Assembly: GCA_029834535.1 (NCBI GenBank)
Contig: JAQMWT010000317.1
Span: 496,001 to 560,000 of the forward strand
Direction of reading: 5' to 3'
From: Chrysophaeum taylorii
Taxonomy: Eukaryota > Sar > Pelagophyceae > Pelagomonadales > Pelagomonadaceae
Length of the DNA stretch: 64,000 nt
Part shown: positions 1-10,822 of the stretch, in pieces
How the letters are laid out: each line of letters begins with the position of its first letter
Position numbering within the stretch: the first letter of the stretch is position 1
The notes under the pieces: generated by a model
What the model saw: the letters and a program-made list of their open reading frames with translations, nothing else
The model's database searches: none
What the model was told of the DNA's origin: nothing
Made by a program: the position numbers and the translations under genes

Positions 1-70
1 CCGCCGAATTTTTCCGACACGTAAGAAGAGACCGTCGTGGAGAGTGTCTTTGGTTCAGGTCCAAAAACGC

Positions 71-1078
71 CTAGAAAACGACGAGCTCGCGATCGGCGTA
101 GCCCGCGCGAGACTTGTTGGCCTCGAAGAGCTTTCGAAGCGCGTCGACGTAAGTTGCGTGCCATTTGTCAACATCGGCAGAGGTCGGGTTCGGAATGGTC
201 GGTAGAACGATAGGGTCGCCAACAACGGTGATGAGTTCGCCTCCTCGGCGCGGGAGGAGGGGGGCGACGGGGTGACCAAAGAAGGCGACGCCGGGAATTT
301 TGAAGCGGTTGAGCCAAAGCCTTGGTTTGATCAAGTACGGGAACGTCCAATACGCCTCGCTCTCTCCAAACGTGTAGACGGGACAGAGGCTGTAGCCATG
401 TCGCAGCGCGTACTTGACGAAGCCCTTGCGCCGCTTCAAGAACACGCGCTCCTGGCCGCGCGCGCAGATCGTTGCTTCCTCAAAGCCGCCCGGAATGATT
501 GCCAGATTGCGTCCCGTTCGCATGCGCTTCTCCAGGTTTTGCCCACTCGCCGAGCTCATGCTGCCGCGCCAGCCAACAATGTGGCTGATAACGGGCAAGA
601 CGAAAAAAGTAGTACTCACGAACCACGTCACGTCGTAAGGCTCGAGCTCTCGAGCCCAGACGCCGTTGACGTTGTACCCAAGCGAAACGACGCCGTGAGG
701 GGCGTAGCAGAACATGGTCCTCTTTCTCGGCAACGTCTTGGGGAGATACAGTCCGGCGCGGCCGTAGTACGCCCGGAGATTCAGGCTTTGAATTACGCGG
801 ACGAAGGCCGGCCACGGTTTGCTCGGCGAAACGAGGTGGCACGTCGCGGCGAGGATGAGGATCGACAGCGTCACGTACGCGCCGCGCCACAACGCGACGA
901 TGATGGCGAGCGTGAGCGAGGATGTCGCGAAAATCCACGCTCCGAGGAGAATGCCATGCCCGAGGACGGCGTCTCGTCCAGAGACGGGGCCGCCGGTACG
1001 ACCCAGATTGGAGGCCTTCAGACTTGAGGAGGACCCCGCGGTCTCGGAAGGAATCACCTGTGGAGCAGCCCTGCACAT
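71..1078 (-). CDS. DGAT2/MGAT-family acyltransferase
   Basis: Probable acyl-CoA:diacylglycerol (or monoacylglycerol) acyltransferase, the last step of triacylglycerol synthesis at the ER. The 335-residue frame has the DGAT2 layout. A hydrophobic N-terminal hairpin at about residues 40-80 is followed by the catalytic block YAPHGV (the family's HPHG/YFPHG site), then IPGGFEEA, GFVKYALRHG and PVYTFGESEAYW, all typical of the family, and a C-terminal VGDPI segment. Length matches DGAT2 proteins (300-390 aa). The ATG at 1078 is used because the frame extends upstream only to a TTG. The gene is divergent from TIPIN, with 232 bp between the two starts. No intron is needed. Lipid-acyltransferase assignment is firm. 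Choice between DAG, MAG or wax-ester acceptor cannot be made from sequence. Confidence 0.87.
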   Translation of the reverse strand: MCRAAPQVIPSETAGSSSSLKASNLGRTGGPVSGRDAVLGHGILLGAWIFATSSLTLAIIVALWRGAYVTLSILILAATCHLVSPSKPWPAFVRVIQSLNLRAYYGRAGLYLPKTLPRKRTMFCYAPHGVVSLGYNVNGVWARELEPYDVTWFVSTTFFVLPVISHIVGWRGSMSSASGQNLEKRMRTGRNLAIIPGGFEEATICARGQERVFLKRRKGFVKYALRHGYSLCPVYTFGESEAYWTFPYLIKPRLWLNRFKIPGVAFFGHPVAPLLPRRGGELITVVGDPIVLPTIPNPTSADVDKWHATYVDALRKLFEANKSRAGYADRELVVF

Positions 1079-1310
1079 GTTGTCGGTCCGCCTCAAGAGT
1101 TCCGTCAGCCGCCGCCGCTTATGACGGAGGGAGGGTCCTGCCTACGTGGTAGATGTATAAGAATACAAAAAAAATAACGACTTAGCGAATTCTGCGAAAA
1201 CTCGCGACGTTGGGGCGAGTTTTGGGAGCCGTCGCGCCGACTAGACCAACCACCCAATAAAGAGACCGTTGAGCAAGAATCCGTTGCGGTCGGGAGTTTG
1301 AAAAAAAACG

Positions 1311-2192
1311 ATGAGGCACCGGTTGTTTCGCAACAAGAAGCGAGCCGTGGAAGACGAGGAGGAGGACCCGTCATCGGAGGGCGCCGCGCTCCCGGAGGCA
1401 GTGACCGAAGATATCGAGGCTGAGGCGACGACGAGTCCGGAGGATGATGCGGCGTTGCCGAACTTTGTCAACGAAGCGTTGCCCTCCGACGTACTCCCCG
1501 AGGGCGTGGCGACCGGAAAGAGGACCAGGCCCAAGTTCACGGTAGACCACCTGATGAAAGCCGATGGTATGGAGTGGCTGCGCGAGCACATGCCAAAGCT
1601 CGCCAAGTTCGACCACAAGGACGAGGCAGCCGACGCGTGCGTCCGACGTCGCGTCGACTCGAACTCCTTCGCAGGCACCGCCTCGTCGACCTCTATCGCA
1701 ACTGGTGCCGGCGGCTCTTCCCGAAACTCTCGTTCGACGAAATGCTGGGACGCATCGACAAGTTTGGCTCGATAGCACGTGTCCGGAACGTCGTCGAGAG
1801 TATGCGGTTGGACCAGTACGTCGCGCCAAACGCCCGTTTCACTCTAGTGCAGGCACTGGGGCAAGAAGCGCGCCGCCGCCGGCGATATCACGCTCGACGA
1901 CGAAGATGCCAAGCGTCTAAAGACGGGCGTTGAGGAGACCGTTGAGACCCACGACGCCGGTGACCAGCCCGCCAACGATCAACCAAACCGTGACGATCAC
2001 CAGCCCGCCGCTGATCACCAACCCACCGCTCCTCCCACGCCAGCCGTCGATGACGACCTCAAAAATAAAATTGAGGCCAAGCGCCAGGCGGCTCTCGAAC
2101 TCCGCCGCCAGCGCCAGCTCCAGCGAGCTGCAGCCCAACCGACCCCCTCCCCGTTGGCAACGAGCGTCTCGGCGCCTTATAGCGCGCAGTAA
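1311..2192 (+). CDS. TIPIN: TIPIN/Swi3/Csm3 replication-fork protection protein, 3 exons
   Basis: Subunit of the Timeless-Tipin fork-protection complex. Exons are 1311-1636, 1675-1815 and 1853-2192, giving 268 residues. Removing introns of 38 bp (GTGCGT...GCAG) and 37 bp (GTACGT...GCAG) restores a continuous Swi3 domain at about residues 73-160. It contains RPKFTVDHLM, GMEWLREHMPKL, WCRRLFPKLSFDEML and a V-MRLDQ end, in the same order as in animal TIPIN. Exon 3 is acidic and ends with NKIEAKRQAALELRRQR (about residue 228), which fits the basic helix by which TIPIN, SMARCAL1 and UNG2 bind RPA32. No single frame covers the gene, so an unspliced reading would miss it. Splice sites are inferred from domain continuity and GT-AG ends, not from transcripts. 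Confidence 0.85.
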
Positions 2193-2868
2193 TCGCATGA
2201 GGACCGACCCTGATTCGCGGGTTATTTTCGTTGTGTGACCCCGGGACGACCTCGAGGACCAGTGGCTTCCCACGGTGCGGCTGCAGCCTGCGACCTATTT
2301 CAACCGATTGCGCTGATATAATAGCGTCGACCAACAAGACGCAGCCTGATTACAGTGAAATGCCTTCGGGCCCTGCGAGAAGCTCTACCGCCTCTCGGGG
2401 TCATCTCACGTCTGCCTGCACACATCTCTTATCTTGGGAAAAGGCCACGCAGGATACTTAATGTAGCGACCAGCCGTGGTGTGAATGGCAAACCGATAGA
2501 TCCGACGTAGGCGTCGTTGACGACACGGTATTTTCGACGCCAGTGGTTTCGCCAGCATAGGTCACTTCTTCCGCATCATCATATCATGCGAGTGCACGTC
2601 GCACAACGTCAATCCATGCTTCAGATCGTCAATTATTTAAGGGAAACGATGATGCAATGGAGGCTCCTCCAAATTTTGATTTCGCCTTAAGCATTGCGCC
2701 AGTTTAAGGTTTAGGCTGTGTGAACCGCAGATTTGTGCTTCTCACAAGCGTGACATCCAAGTGGCAGAATAATGCCGTCGTCTTGACGTTCGACACGAAG
2801 GTTTTGACGGGGCTCTCAGCTCCGCACATCTCCTGCAGCAAAAGCTGACGTAAAATTCAGCTTGTCTC
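2193..2868. other. Intergenic, no gene recognised
   Basis: Between the TIPIN stop and the target-site duplication of the Copia element. Only short open frames without recognisable motifs are present, and composition turns AT-richer from about 2.5 kb. Nothing supportable was seen. Confidence 0.5.
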
Positions 2869-2873
2869 GGATG

Positions 2874-3188
2874 TGCAGAGCATTTAGCAAGCAGTGGTAA
2901 GTCACCTGGGAAACCATCCCGTCTCATCATGAACGTCTGGAAGTATTTAATTCGGGGAATGAAAAGGTATGTTCCCTATATCCTCAGAACACGACAGGCG
3001 GCATCTAGAACTACACGAGAAAGGTAAAGTGTATAGTGCTACATACCTCGGGACGCGCTAGACCATGATGATGAGCGTAGGCACTAATCAGAGGACTATT
3101 TGATTGTGTAGAAAGGAAGAAGAAGGGTAAGGAAGAGATCACGTTCTCAACGGACGGATAAGGGTAAGAGGCAGCAGATTTCTCTGCA
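2874..3188 (-). repeat. 3' LTR of the Copia element
   Basis: 315 bp copy with perfect 7 bp inverted ends TGCAGAG and CTCTGCA. On the element's strand a short purine run ending in GGGGG abuts it, as expected for a polypurine tract. Confidence 0.9.
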
Positions 3189-3200
3189 CCCCCTCGAGAT
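3189..3200 (-). promoter_or_regulatory. Polypurine tract next to 3' LTR
   Basis: On the element strand ATCTCGAGGGGG directly precedes the 3' LTR. It is short for a polypurine tract but in the right place for plus-strand priming. Confidence 0.55.
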
Positions 3201-3321
3201 GTCTTAAGCGCAAGGTGCGACTGAAGAGTATCTCTTCAGAAAGATGATGATGAAAACAGGAGAAAAGAAAAAATGAAAAGAACATACAGTCTTGATGGTC
3301 GCAGAGGTCACATAAGAAGCA

Positions 3322-4947
3322 TCAAGAGCATAGTAGGGTGTCTTGTGGCTTAGGACTTGAACTTGGTGAGTTGAGAGTCGACTTGACGCTTTTAAACAGA
3401 GCATTACGAAACACAGGTATAACAGACAGTGTGTTGCGGCTATCTGAGGTGGTGGGCATCGTTACTGGTTCGAGGGTGTCAGCATCTTCTTCGTCAGCTT
3501 CTGCTGTAAGGTGGTGAACACAAATAGCAGAATGGTGTGGTACCATACGAAACGTGAGTGCAAGTAACGCATTCAGTAGGGATGGCACTAGTGAGTCAAG
3601 TTTTAGGGTGTCCAGTTCGTTTTCCAAGAAGTTGGACTCAGCGAACGGATCCGAGAAGATAGACGAGTCTTCCGATTCACATGCGAAGGGAATGCTTTGA
3701 ATACACGAGAGCAAATTATCACGCGGACGATGGAGGTGATCGTCCGGGGAGGAATGGTTGGCGGCATATTGATCATGAGCTGTAAGAGTTAAGCGAGACT
3801 GTAGCTCTGTGATCTTGAACAGTGTTACGAGCAACACGTGTGCATTGGCTGTAGGAGGAAAGAGCCGGTTCTCCAGGGAGGTAATTGAAGCAATGGCAGC
3901 CTGTAGATCTGTGCGCAGAGATAGATTCTCAGCGCTGAGGGTGTTGACCTTGCGAATATGTAGGCGAAGAGTTTCCTGGAGTTGCTCGACTTGTTGACGC
4001 AAGGCATCGACATCATCAGGCGAGGCAGAAGGAGCAGGGTGTGTCGATGGCGAAGACATTTCCAGAGTAGATTCTGATGTGGGAAGTGAGTAGTTTAATG
4101 ACGTTTCGGTCAACACATGCTGTGCAAGTAGGGGGTATTTCGTGTTTAGAAAGTGCAGAAAGTCTTGATGTTCTGCCGGAGTATAGGTGGAGCCGAACAT
4201 TACATCCAGGAGTGAGGGCGGCTTTGTATCATCTGAGGATGATACGTAGTCGTCAAGATGTTGTACCCACGATTGGACAACAGTATTAATCACATGGTGG
4301 TATTTGGTGGGCTTGAACATAGCCTGAGTTTTACGAGCCTGTGTTCGCACGGCAGTTACAAGAAAGTTTAGATGCTCCAGGTGCATCTGAGTAATAAGCC
4401 GAAGATCCAGTGCGAATGGCAGTTGAGTGGTGGAGTCTGTGGCTGCATCGGTTACTGATAAGACTAAATGAGCAAGTGACGGGTATTGCGTTAGATTGCT
4501 AGTCAAGAGAGTATGTAGCTCCTTTGGCAAATGATACGTGCGTATGACGGTTGCGCGTATATGACCAGCTGAGCACCCATCACAGGAGGGTTGGAAGGAA
4601 GTAGCATTACGGTTGTGTGGGCACCTGATCGGTGTTGTGACAAGCGCAACAAATGTTAATGGTGACAGTTGAGATGGGAATGTGACCATTCTTCTTGTGG
4701 TCATCTGTGTTGAGGTGACTCAGCACTTCAGTGGGGAGTTCACTACGTGCTTGTGACTTCGAATTATATGTGGTGGAGGCAAGAAATGTAGGTTCCCCAA
4801 ATCGTTGAGGCATTGCGTACAGTAGGATGACAGAATGAAACGTTCACGTTTGGGGCCTCTGTAGCAGCCAATAGAAGCAATAGCAGGAGCAGCTTCCCAA
4901 AATGTAGTAACGGGTAGGCGCATGGATATGAATGTCGTTAGTTCCAC
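3322..4947 (-). mobile_element. Additional ORF after pol in the Copia element
   Basis: Downstream of RNase H the element carries a further coding region. The front part has Cys/His pairs (CYRGPK, YCTQCLNDLGN, CPHNRN, CDGCSAGH) that suggest zinc binding. Then a helix-rich section, a LTETSLNYS peptide, and a heptad-rich coiled coil (DALRQQVEQLQETLRLH) follow. The neighbouring second element has a counterpart in the same place. Sireviruses also have a post-pol ORF (envelope-like), but no clear membrane segment is visible here. Function unknown. Confidence 0.6.
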
Positions 4948-5423
4948 AAACAGTTAAAAGTCAGCAGATTCATAGATCGAGTTGAGTGCCGTAGAGATTT
5001 CCGCTCGCATAAAAGAAGAGAGAAAGGGAGTAGCAGGAGTACGGAAGCTCTCAGAGAGAGAGAATCCTCGTTCAATCAGGGCAAAATCCATGTTGCGGCC
5101 ATCCTGGAGTGTTAGGGATTTTAGTAAAATATGTTCAGCTGGTGTCGGTGAGACAGTAGCAGCATGGGAGGTAGCAGGAGTGACAGTGGTTATGGGTTGT
5201 CGCTTTTGAGACAACTTGGGAGAAGGCTCGGTCGTGGAAAGCGAGCGTGGAATTGTCCTTCGAACGACTGGAGAGATGCCACGGCCACGGCCACGGGAGT
5301 GCCAAGAAAAAGACATGAGCGACACTCACACGACACGTACAAAAAAAAATTGTGGCAAAAGAAGGAAGGGTCAGGGCTAGTTTGCTAGTTTAACGACGTT
5401 GCGGTCACTAGGGTTAGGCATCT

Positions 5424-7202
5424 TCATTCCTGTAAAGGATTGTCGTCAGAGGCATGATGCATACCGAGTAGGGAGCGAAAGGTGGAGAACTCAGCAGCAA
5501 GTGGCTTTGTAAAACCATCCGCCACGTTCAGCTTGCCGGGAACATGATGGACTCGTATTTTCTGTAGCGAGATGTACTCACGGATTTTGAACCATCTGGT
5601 CGACAGTGCCTTGGATCGAGAGGACCCATCTGGGTTATTAGAGGTGTGAATAGCGGCAGCATTGTCAGACAAGAGATGTAGGCTTCTGATGAAGCCCATA
5701 TCTTCAGCAATTGGGTTGTCATTGTCATCGAAGTCGACAGGGTCAGCGGTGTTCTCACCATTAGCATTGTTGACGTAGAAGGTGTGGTTGACGACAAAGG
5801 AGAGTTCCAACGGCAGCTTGCGTAGCCAAACAGCTTCATCAGCACAAATACTGAGGGCAATCAACTCAGCTTCGTGAGTTGAGCAGGAGACAATCGGTTG
5901 AAGTTTGCTTTTCCAACCAATAAGGCAGTTGAAAAGATAGAAGACAAACCCGGTGGTAGATTTCCTATCTTCCTGTGCTAAGGAAGGGGCATTGTCAGCG
6001 TCAACCATGGCAACTAAGGGGTCAAACTGTCCAGTAGATACATCCTGCGGTTGGTAGTCGACCACAGTGGATAGATCAATTCGATTAGCGGAGACAGTGC
6101 GAAGGTGAGCTTCAATGGCATTACCTTTAGGATGGAACCAGAGGCGAAGTGAGCGGTTTTCCGGCTTCTTGAGGTAGCGAAGCAAATGCTCTAGCATTTG
6201 GACGTGAACATACGTGGGTGCATGCATACCACGCGAACATCTGCCCAAGGCTTGCGAGAAGTCAGGTCTGCAGGCAACTTGCATGAACACCAGCTTGCCA
6301 AGGAGGGTGGCAAAGTGCGAATTGATGTACAACTCTGTTTCAGAGCTGGGAGTGCCATCTTTATACTTGAAGGACGATGACATAGGATATTTAAGCGGGG
6401 TCAGTTGCTGCAAGACTGGGTGATCAGCGAAGAGTTCATCCAGCTTGGCTTGCACATCCAGAGAAATGGAACCGTCAGATGTGCGACACACACGCATGCC
6501 TAGGAGGGTATGGACAGGTTCAAACTGCTCTACAGCATACCGTTTGTGGAGGGCATCCTGTAATTCAGTACGAAGAGGGTCGTCATTGGACACAATAACA
6601 ATGTCGTCTACAGACAGACTGCATACGACGAACTTAGCATGTGCGGATACTCGAGCATATAGGCAAGAGTCCGAATGCAGGCGTTTGTAGCCAAGGCTAC
6701 GGAAGAAGCCGTCTATCTCTTTGTTCCAAAGGGATGGTGATTGCCGAAGTCCATAAAGTGACTTCAGCAGTTTCGGTAGACGTCGGCCCTTGTACTTAGC
6801 GTCATCGGGGTCGATAAGCTTGATGCCGTCTGGTAACTGAACATAGACGTTGGCATCGATGTCAGACTGAACGAAGGCGTTCGGGACGTCTGCATGGTAG
6901 ACAGGCAATTGCTTGTATGCTGCAATAGCTAGTAGTACCCGGATTGCGGTCATGGTGGCCATGGGGCTGAAGGTACCAAAGAAATCGGCGCCAAGAGATG
7001 CTAGGAAGCCACGTAGTACGAGGCGAGCCTTGTGCTTAACGTATTTGCCTGCAGAGTCTGTTTTAATCTTCAGCACCATCTTGCTGTCAATAGGACGAGA
7101 GACACCGTCGGGTAAGGAAAGTTTGAAGCAGCCAAAGCGGATAATGTCGTGGAGTTCCTTGGCGATGGCCTTGAGGTAGGCGTGCCTGTTTTCAGGCGAC
7201 AA
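5424..7202 (-). mobile_element. Reverse transcriptase / RNase H of the Copia element
   Basis: Long open frame of RVT_2 type. Visible are KARLVLRGF, the VYHADVPNAFVQ motif, LYGLRQSPSLWNKEID, and CSLSVDDIVIVSN (catalytic SVDD in place of the commoner YVDD). RNase H of the Copia kind follows, with DADNAP, DRKSTTGFVFYL, STHEAELIAL, SDNAAAIH and KIRVHHVPGKLNVADGFTK. This part reads as whole. Confidence 0.9.
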
Positions 7203-7715
7203 ACCGTGGAGGCACTTAAGTTTATATTCGTCAATGGAAACGTCCGCTTCTTGGACCTTATATTCGTCAGGACCAACAATGGCTGGTGAATTATAGTTTA
7301 GCGACGTTGCGGTCGAGGCAGTGTGCGCAACTTCGGGATAAGCGGAAACAGCGTCAGTAGGAGTAGTAGGGGCAGATTCCAGTTGGATATGGATAGTAGG
7401 GTCGGTACGTAAGACCTGGGTGATAAACTCTGTAGAGACCAGAAGTATTCCTCCAAGTCAGCCAGAGATGCAGAAGTAGCGCCAAACTCGGATGAATTGT
7501 GATCAATAAAGCTGGTCGGCGCCAGGTACGTAAGTGCATATTGTAAGGAAGAAGTGCCGAAGGCAGCAGCGTGTTCAGTGAACGCAGATAAAAGGGGCTG
7601 AGGAATAGGGCACGCAGGTGAACCATCAGCAGTTAAAAAGGTTGCAGCTGGGATGCTGGATGCGCACTTGGCGTGGGCGAAGTAACCATCGACGTGCGGG
7701 TAGCGGGCAAGTAAG

Positions 7716-9608
7716 TCAGTGCGCAACGGGAGAAGAAGACGAGCTAACAACGCATGTTCCCCCCTCTGAGCAGATAGCAGACCAGAGGATACCACCATTG
7801 AGATGAAGGGCGGAGAGGGCGGGAGACTTGAACGTAAGAAAGTGGTGGCGAAGATCCCAGCGGAAATCGGCGAGTTTGCCACCAGCGGCTTTGTAAGCAC
7901 CAATAGTAGACGCTTGCAGCCGGGCTTGGATAGTTTTCATAGAAGTGGCCTTACGGGTGCTGGGCTGTTTGGAACCTGGGACAAGAATGAGGTCATCTTG
8001 TGCAAAAAGGTCTTTGTAAGAAGGAAGCAAGGGCGGCGGTGACATAGAGCCAGATTCGTCGGCGAGAGCGTTAGAAGAGGGAGAAGAGACAGGAGTAGGG
8101 GACGAAGAAGGAGCTGAAGGAGGTGGGGAGTGCCCCCTCTGAGGTGGAGGAGTCCTTGTCCCCCACTGAATGACATGGTCTTGGATAGTGGTGTGGGGTG
8201 TGAGCGAGAAAGGCGCGGGAGGAGCGTGAAGCGGAGGAGCTAGTTCAGGATCAGGAGTAGGATGCTGCAACATGTAGAGGAATTGCAGCTTGGACGAAAC
8301 ACGAATTTGTCCGTTTTCAGGGTTGAGGACGACGTCAGCGAGATGGTCGACGCGTGGGGAGACGAGCGGGTTTTGCGCGTTGGCACAACAGAGATACAGA
8401 TATTTGCAGCGGCACGGTTCCCACTTGTGGTGTTCATGGGGCTCCAATAGGAGGTAACATTCAGCGCCAAAAATCTTGAGCATGTCATGTTGGGGAGTGT
8501 TGAGTTGGTTGTAGAGTAGCTGTTGCGGACTCAGAATAGCATGATGAATGCGCTCGAGCGTGGCGTTCGGGAGAAGGTTGTAGCTTTGAACGGTGTGTAT
8601 CACCGCCCACGGGAACATGATGGCTGGTTCCACGATCTTGGCGCAACGATAGTGAGCATTAAGGAGAGAACGACGGCGAGTTGAGGAGGCGGAGGCGATG
8701 AAACCGATGGCAGACTCAACTTCAAAGTTAAAGTGGTGCATGTACGGCGGGAAGGCGATGAGTTGAATGCCCTTGTCGACGCGGTACGGGGAGGTAATGT
8801 GCTGGCTAAAGTAGGGCTTGAATGCATCGGAGTAGAGGGTGCGCATGTGCACGTTGAGTTGTGTACGACAGAAGTCATACACAAAATCCAGAGCTTGAGT
8901 GAACTCCGTGGCGTTGGTGGTGCGTGTAAAGTACACCAAGAGAAATTTCGAAATGCCCTTATCGATGATATGTGTGAAGCTGGTCACATAGCCGCCGTCG
9001 CACGCCCTGACTTCGCCGGCTTTGTGAGTTTGCTCAAAAGAGGGCTTGGTCGCATTGAAATGCTTGTGCGGGTGGCGCTTGTTGTGTGCGATGCAGTCGG
9101 TGCATAAGTCGCGATATGGTATGTCAGAAGCAGAGAATCCAGGGCGAGCAAATACGTTGGGGGCCTTGGCTGCGACGTTGTCGGGGCAGTGATGCACCCG
9201 GTGAAAGCGATTGGCACGTTCTTTGGCATTGAGATATTCGGTGGGTCCGTGTGCGAGGGACTTGCGAGGAATTGGATGAGCAGGAATGTGCCGTTTGCGC
9301 CGAACATCGAACTTGAGTTCGGTGTCTAAGGCAAGGGAAGGCGGTGTATCGTCATCCTGGTGCGCAGCAGGGTCACTTGGAGGTGCATCCTCATCATCAC
9401 GAGTAACGAGAGTATCTTCGTAGGACGAAGATATATAGTTTAACGACATTTCGGTCAAGCAGTTGCTGGAAATAGACATCATAAAAGCTTGTGCTAAAGA
9501 CAAGGTATCTGTGCTGCACGTGGTGGAAGCTTGATTAATGGTCATAAAAACGGATACATAGGATTTCTTAATCACTGCAGCAGTATGTTGGAAGGTAGGG
9601 TCCAACAT
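7716..9608 (-). mobile_element. Integrase region of the Copia element
   Basis: Contains a pre-integrase HHCC-like stretch (HCPDN…CTDCIAHNKRH) and a catalytic-core-like block with CDGGYVTSF (first acidic residue) and RTLYSDAFKPYF (second). After this comes a long Pro/Ser-rich tail that leads toward RT. Order and motifs are those of Copia integrases. A LTEMSLNY peptide lies near its N-terminal end. Confidence 0.75.
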
Positions 9609-10822
9609 CTTAACTACTAATCGACAGATGTTTGTCTGTCTGTCTGTCTTTAAATGTCGACTGCTAAGAGGGGGGTGTGTGTGGGTCTGTCTGTTTGTTT
9701 GTTTGTTTGTTTGTCTTTAAATGTCGACTGCTAAGAGGGGGGTGTGTGGGGGGAGCATGAAAGATGTGGGTGGGTTTGTGGGGTATGATGGATGTGCCTG
9801 ACGGGCAGAGATAAGTACGCAGGACCTAGTCGGGGTTTGTTGTTTGTCCCTCGATTTAGGGTAAGGATCAGGTAGGCGCGAGAGTAAGGATCAGGTAGGC
9901 GCGAGAGCCAGACAGTGATCCTCCAAGCCGTCTACGGCGACCTCGCAGACTATTTCCACGACCCGCGGCGGCTCTTTCAGCGCGCCATTCTCACGCCCCG
10001 TCGAAACGGTGTTGTCGATGCTGACAACGCGCGCATGACCGCGGCCTTTTTTTCCCGAAGACGAGGCGTCGGAGTTCTTTTCGGCCGACTAGGTTGGGTC
10101 GGAAGCCGACGCCTCGCTCTTTACAGTCGAGTTTTGAACTCCCTGACAACCAACGGCATGCTGACTTTGATCGCGAGCTTAAAGTCTTCGCAACCTCGAC
10201 CCGTCGCACGGCCACTGCAACGGTACCAGATACATGATCGATCGTGTCGTTGTCACCGAGGCTCCTCCAACCTGTATCCCTTAAGGCCCGCCTACGCCAA
10301 ACGATCAACAAGAGCCAGGGCCAGACGCCCCGCGAGGTCGGCGTCCTCTTCCCAAGCCCGTCTTCTGCCACGTCCAGCTCTACGTTGCTCTCTGTCGATC
10401 GGCAACCCCGAGGATATCCTCTTCTTGGTCGACGACTCCACCCTACTCCACACGCGATGCGCAAAACCGATAAGCCCCCTCCCGGCGTCTACACGCGCAC
10501 TATAGGTGAACTTACTGGGACCAGGTGAACTTACTGGGGTTTGAGATTGGGACTAGGTGAACTGAGTGACCAGGTGAAACTGGGACCAGGTGAACATACT
10601 GGGGTTTTTAGAGTAAAGGGTTTTTAGAGTAAACTCAAAGGTTGGCGGCGCGTGCGGATCAAAGCAGCTTAGATTGGCGGAGGCGAGAGCGACGAGCTCA
10701 AAGGAGTTGGTGTGAGCTAGGTGAACTTACTGACCAGGTGAACTTATATGAAACTTACTGGGACCAGGTGAACTTACTGGGGTTAGAGATTGGGACTAGG
10801 TGAATTTACTGGCCTGCACTTG
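9608..10822 (+). mobile_element. Helitron-like element, copy A, nested in the Copia element
   Basis: Starts TCTTAACTACTAATCG and ends GGCCTGCACTTG, flanked by A on the left and T on the right with no target duplication. This is the Helitron way of inserting into AT. Inside are TGTC/TTTG microsatellites, a doubled AAGGATCAGGTAGGCGCGAG unit, remnants of a Pif1/Helitron helicase C-terminus (LFQRAILTPRRN; TINKSQGQTPREVGV; the VQLYVAL motif VI region) and arrays of AGGTGAACTTACTGG before the end. It is non-autonomous: no Rep domain. It separates the methyltransferase-like and integrase parts of the host retroelement, so it arrived after that element. Confidence 0.75.

Noticed and set aside
9640-9720. 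TGTC/TTTG repeats considered as a CRISPR-like or telomeric array
   Set aside because: Simple microsatellites inside the Helitron-like copy; no spacers of even length and no telomere unit.
9915-10505. 196-codon frame that could be called a host gene
   Set aside because: It is part of the repeated Helitron-like unit. Its counterparts in copies B-D drift in frame, and it carries only eroded helicase motifs.
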